In this document: positions 60,691 through 64,000 of the stretch, in pieces
Numbering within the stretch: position 1 is the first letter of the stretch
How the letters are laid out: every line of letters starts with the position of its first letter
Made by a program: the position numbers and the translations under genes
The notes under the pieces: generated by a model
The model's input: the letters and a program-made list of their open reading frames with translations, nothing else
Database searches by the model: none
Told to the model about the DNA's origin: nothing
From: Erysipelothrix urinaevulpis
Lineage (GTDB): Bacteria > Bacillota_I > Bacilli_A > Erysipelotrichales > Erysipelotrichaceae
Reading direction: 5' to 3'
NCBI RefSeq assembly: GCF_009828835.1
Contig: NZ_WTTB01000002.1
Span: forward strand, 270,937-334,936
DNA length: 64,000 nt

Positions 60691-61236
60691 TCACTTCCCC
60701 TGCTTAAACCAATCTTCGTAAGTCATCCTCATAAAGATATCATCCGCCATTTTATCGCCATCAAATATTAATGTTTTCTCGCTTGATACCTTTTTGAAAC
60801 CTACTTTTTGATAAACATGGATTGCCCGTTTATTGAAAGAAAAAACATCTAATTCAACACAGTTCAATTTAAGTGTTTCGAAAACATAATCAATGCTTGT
60901 CTTTATAGCCCAAGTCCCTAATCCTTTAACACTTTTTTCTAAGTGGAAAATTACAATTCTAAAATTCATTGAGTGGGCTTTAGCATCGTATTCATTGAAT
61001 ACCACCTCACCAATAATGGTTCCATCAGGATGAACTATAAAAAAATCTTCACGTTGTAAATCCATTAAATTATGAGTGAAATACTCATAGACCTCAGATT
61101 CATGATAGTTCTTTTTTGAACCTGTAAGAAATACAACCTCGTCATCCAGTATTTTTAAATTATTATCATAATAGTTCCTAAAATCTTCTGCTCGAGCTTT
61201 TCTCATCGCGTATCCTTGATATCGAAATATTTTCAT
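60691..61236 (-). CDS. RimJ/RimL-like GNAT acetyltransferase
   Basis: 181 aa. GNAT of the RimJ/L/SpeG type: VFHLEKSVKGLGTWAIK-like beta-4 and LDVFSFNKRAIHVYQKVGFKK. The ATG at 61236 (MKIFRYQGYAMRKAR) is taken; the TTG four codons earlier is possible. It starts the GNAT-GNAT-phosphatase series. Confidence 0.8.
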   Translation of the reverse strand: MKIFRYQGYAMRKARAEDFRNYYDNNLKILDDEVVFLTGSKKNYHESEVYEYFTHNLMDLQREDFFIVHPDGTIIGEVVFNEYDAKAHSMNFRIVIFHLEKSVKGLGTWAIKTSIDYVFETLKLNCVELDVFSFNKRAIHVYQKVGFKKVSSEKTLIFDGDKMADDIFMRMTYEDWFKQGK

Positions 61237-61426
61237 GATTAATCTCAACTTTCTCTATAACTCCAATAGTACGATAAACAAATTCCGATTTCAATTTATT
61301 CTAAATATTTTCTAACATGATGGTAGTTTATCCTTCTTTCATGTCCTTTAAGCTAGTTTTCGTTTCTTTTCTAGTTCCTTTATATTTTATGTGCTAAAAT
61401 ACAGCTACATTATAAGGGAGACAATC

Positions 61427-62902
61427 ATGAAAGAAGGAAATGTTAAGATTATACGTCATTTGTTTTTAATCGTACTTGCTATAGCACTTTTATTCAGTCA
61501 GCGTCTATCGAATACTTTTGCTTTTATAGACGATGGAGCAAAAACTTTAGATATATACTCAAATGGAAACGTTGAAATCATTGAATTTGAAGGACAAGAG
61601 ATTAATGGTGCGCCGCTCAGACTTCAAGAAGATAAAGGTTACAATGGTATGCTTATTTCATACCGCGGAGAAATCATTGAATTAAGTGATAATTTTACAT
61701 TTAATTTTGATCATCATTATGGTCAAAGTTTAAGTTTAAATTATGATTCTTATGATGACGCTTTTTATCTGTATCGGACCTTTCAATATCTAGATGGGCA
61801 CAGTATATTTAAGATACTTGCTTTTCTTGCAATGATTGTTTCAATTCTATCAATCATCTTACTTTCCTTTGACTTAAAGAATCAAAGTGATCATGAGCGA
61901 GATGTTTTTAAACTAAGTTTATCTCGACGCACATACCAAATCATCAGGCAGTCAATCATAACAAGCCTTGTTTTATGTTTTTTCTATCAAATTTTTAGTG
62001 ATTTACTTCCAAGCGTTCATTCGTTTATAAATAACCTTAGTGACCAGGAATTTCTATTTTTATTAATCGCTTTATTTTTTATAATTTTCTTCTTTACCCT
62101 AATTATAAACTTTAAAACTCATAATTATAAAATAGTTTTTGATGCGAAAACGGTATCCGTTTATCGAGGGAATAGGCTAAAATTCCAAGAAAATAAGAAC
62201 GATATCAGAACTGCTGAAACCTTACATCGAAATTCTAATTCTTTGTTCTACAAAAAATATCAACGACTTGAACTTATTTTGTTTCTATTAGATTCAAATA
62301 ACGCTTATGTTAAAGTGAATCTAAAAGCATTTGGAATCGATGATTATAACCAAATTGCCAATCGTTTTTTAACAGAGAACGATGCTGATATTATAGCCGA
62401 AAACGATCATATTTTTTCTGAAAAAAAGCAGTCTTTCAAGTTAAAAGGACGTCGACGTACCCACCCATTTTTTACAGCACTCTTGCTCGTTTTTTATGTC
62501 ATAACCATTCCTCTTTACTTTTTTTGGTTTACTTTCTCAGATGCACTTCAATCAACAAACCTCTTCCTTCTTCTTGTTATTCCAATCACATCACTCATCA
62601 TTCTTTCAATCATTGCATTTATTCAACGCGATAAGTTTTTATTCATCAATGTATCTAGAACCTCTTTAACCATCAATGACAACCGTTACAGTCTTATCGA
62701 TGTAAATAAAATTTACATTTCCCGTCCGCATGAAACAGGTTCTAAAGCCAAAGAGATTACAATCATCTCTCCCTTTGAAAAAATTGAATGGCAAATAAAA
62801 GAACCGCCAGTTAAAACTAGATTTAGTAAAACAAATGATACATACTTTGACTTAGTCAATAGTTTAATTACAATTATGCCAAATGCTGTTGAATACATAT
62901 AA
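61427..62902 (+). CDS. Multi-pass membrane protein of unknown function
   Basis: 491 aa. N-terminal helix (~8-30), a short extracytoplasmic part, two helices (~120-145, ~165-195), another at ~205-230, a ~100-residue cytoplasmic PH-like region (~235-340) and two helices (~345-400). YDDAFYLYRT and RRTHPFF are notable but unassigned. I do not recognise a family. AGGGAG lies six bases before the ATG at 61427. A lone gene with a bidirectional terminator. Confidence 0.75.
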   Translation: MKEGNVKIIRHLFLIVLAIALLFSQRLSNTFAFIDDGAKTLDIYSNGNVEIIEFEGQEINGAPLRLQEDKGYNGMLISYRGEIIELSDNFTFNFDHHYGQSLSLNYDSYDDAFYLYRTFQYLDGHSIFKILAFLAMIVSILSIILLSFDLKNQSDHERDVFKLSLSRRTYQIIRQSIITSLVLCFFYQIFSDLLPSVHSFINNLSDQEFLFLLIALFFIIFFFTLIINFKTHNYKIVFDAKTVSVYRGNRLKFQENKNDIRTAETLHRNSNSLFYKKYQRLELILFLLDSNNAYVKVNLKAFGIDDYNQIANRFLTENDADIIAENDHIFSEKKQSFKLKGRRRTHPFFTALLLVFYVITIPLYFFWFTFSDALQSTNLFLLLVIPITSLIILSIIAFIQRDKFLFINVSRTSLTINDNRYSLIDVNKIYISRPHETGSKAKEITIISPFEKIEWQIKEPPVKTRFSKTNDTYFDLVNSLITIMPNAVEYI

Positions 62903-62903
62903 T

Positions 62904-62939
62904 TAAAGCCTTCGTTTCAAAATAAAACGAAGGCTTTTT
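62904..62939. terminator. Bidirectional terminator, membrane gene / LPXTG gene
   Basis: AAAGCCTTCGTTT / AAACGAAGGCTTT with a 7-nt loop, flanked by A- and T-runs. Confidence 0.9.
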
Positions 62940-62947
62940 GATAGTTA

Positions 62948-64000
62948 TTATTTGTTTTCTTTCTTATTAAATCCTAAAAGTATCATCCCTAGCAATGTAA
63001 ATAAATAAGGGGTAAGACGTGTCGATTGACCAGTTGGAGGTAGTTTAGGTTCTGTCTTTATTTGATTAACAAAGGTGTCTCCATTTTTAAACAACACTCT
63101 TGCTTCAACTTTGTCCTCAATTATTTCTGTTTTTATCTCAAGGTCAATGACTTTATCATCATAGCTTATACCTTTTTGATTTCCTTTAACTTCGCGAACT
63201 TGGTACTTAAACGTTCCTGCCTCACTAAACTCAAGCTCAGTAAAGTTTATACTACCATCTTCTGCATTACGCACTGATTCAAGTAGATTCCCTTGACTAT
63301 CCAACAATTCAAATTCAAATTGATTAGCTTTTAGGAGCCCACCTAGGAGTTTCTTGTTGAGGGATACTTGAACAGACGCTGGTTTTGCTTTGTAAGTATT
63401 TATAAAACTTTGATCACTTTGTGTTTTAATAGATCCACTTAACTGACCCATTCCATCATCAACTACTTGAATATCCAGGTCAATGACTTTGTCATCATAG
63501 CTTATACCTTTTTGATTTTCTTTAACTTCACGAACTTGGTACACAAACGTTCCTGCCTCACTAAACTCAAGCTCAGTAAAGTTTATACTACCATCTCCTG
63601 CATTACCCACTGTTTCAAGTACATTCCCTTGACTATCCAACAATTCAAATTCAAATTGATTAGCTTTTAGGAGCCCAGCTATGAGTTTCTTGTTGAGGGA
63701 TACTTGAACAGACGCTGGTTTTGCTTTGTAAGTATTTATAAAACTTTGATCACTTTGTGTTTTAATAGATCCACTTAACTGACCCATTCCATCATCAACT
63801 ACTTGAATCTCCAGGTCAATGACTTTGTCATCATAGCTTATACCTTTTTGATTTCCTTTAACTTCACGAACTTGGTACACAAACGTTCCTGCCTCACTAA
63901 ACTCAAGCTCAGTAAAGTTTATACTACCATCTCCTGCATTACCCACTGTTTCAAGTACATTCCCTTGACTATCCAACAATTCAAATTCAAATTGATTAGC
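62948..64000 (-). CDS. LPXTG-anchored surface protein with pilin isopeptide-type repeats, N-terminus cut by window edge
   Basis: At least 350 codons; the beginning lies beyond the right edge. The C-terminus has the sortase motif LPPTG, a hydrophobic helix and KKENK. In front are three FctA/Spy0128-like domains of 112 aa each, with the isopeptide-forming Lys (SLNKKL), Glu (VREVKGNQKG) and Asn (FINTYKA). Two of them are nearly identical at the DNA level (period 336 bp), the last more divergent. Such rods hold adhesins away from the wall. Confidence 0.9.
   Translation of the reverse strand, partial: ANQFEFELLDSQGNVLETVGNAGDGSINFTELEFSEAGTFVYQVREVKGNQKGISYDDKVIDLEIQVVDDGMGQLSGSIKTQSDQSFINTYKAKPASVQVSLNKKLIAGLLKANQFEFELLDSQGNVLETVGNAGDGSINFTELEFSEAGTFVYQVREVKENQKGISYDDKVIDLDIQVVDDGMGQLSGSIKTQSDQSFINTYKAKPASVQVSLNKKLLGGLLKANQFEFELLDSQGNLLESVRNAEDGSINFTELEFSEAGTFKYQVREVKGNQKGISYDDKVIDLEIKTEIIEDKVEARVLFKNGDTFVNQIKTEPKLPPTGQSTRLTPYLFTLLGMILLGFNKKENK
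63321..63992. repeat. Exact-period tandem repeats of 336 bp
   Basis: Units 63321-63656 and 63657-63992 are nearly identical; the same boundary word (TGATTAGC) recurs at 63321, 63657 and 63993. A third, more diverged unit lies at 62985-63320. Copy number may vary between isolates. Confidence 0.88.

Noticed and set aside
1..64000. CRISPR array, prophage or insertion sequence
   Set aside because: No regularly spaced short repeats, Cas genes, transposases, integrases or phage structural genes were found.

Overview
The window is one chromosomal segment of a low-GC Gram-positive bacterium (Bacillota) using the standard code. The rpsB-tsf-pyrH-frr-uppS-cdsA-rseP and rpsP-khpA-rimM-trmD clusters, LPXTG-type surface proteins, strong Shine-Dalgarno sites and very AT-rich spacers are seen directly. 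A dxr gene is missing between cdsA and rseP. With the overall gene mix this suggests an Erysipelotrichaceae member, perhaps Erysipelothrix; that placement is inference.

Left end (1-3.8 kb): a secreted repeat/linker protein cut by the window edge follows, in one operon, a large secreted glucosaminidase carrying SH3b domains and a C-terminal type I dockerin. A hemolysin-III family membrane protein comes next.

3.85-10.9 kb: a tightly packed catabolic operon read right to left: YfcC-type transporter, class II aldolase, iron-type alcohol dehydrogenase, GNAT acetyltransferase, methylthioribose/deoxyribose kinase, MtnA-like isomerase and DeoR regulator. It reads as a 5-deoxyribose / 5-methylthioribose salvage pathway (the DHAP shunt): a 5-deoxypentose is phosphorylated, isomerised and split to DHAP plus an aldehyde, which the dehydrogenase reduces. 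A cre-like palindrome and two long direct repeats sit at its promoter.

11-28.2 kb: core housekeeping genes. These are the rpsB operon, an aminotransferase, a D,D-carboxypeptidase, an ABC exporter, the rpsP-trmD operon, the YhaM nuclease, an unusual glycosyltransferase-RecX fusion, pyrR and a tRNA-Trp gene.

28.3-46.5 kb: accessory and stress genes. They include a lipoprotein/membrane pair, a divergent Ser/Thr kinase and HTH protein with apparently leaderless starts, NADH oxidase, an amidohydrolase-ankyrin pair, a VanZ protein, a MarR-WrbA operon with an operator resembling that of MhqR, a HAD phosphatase, an ABC exporter with an AgrC-like kinase, a PadR-controlled membrane operon and a CorA-like transporter.

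46.5-64 kb: a metal-efflux P-type ATPase with its ArsR sensor, an endonuclease/exonuclease/phosphatase protein, an ABC importer of the TrpX type, a ZIP transporter, an MFS pump beside a TPR-type regulator, several GNAT acetyltransferases, an M29 aminopeptidase, a membrane protein, and the C-terminal part of an LPXTG surface protein with exact 336-bp repeats. The ABC importer is preceded by a folded leader with matching antiterminator and terminator elements. It does not look like a T-box or any riboswitch class I recognise, and it is the best candidate here for something undescribed.
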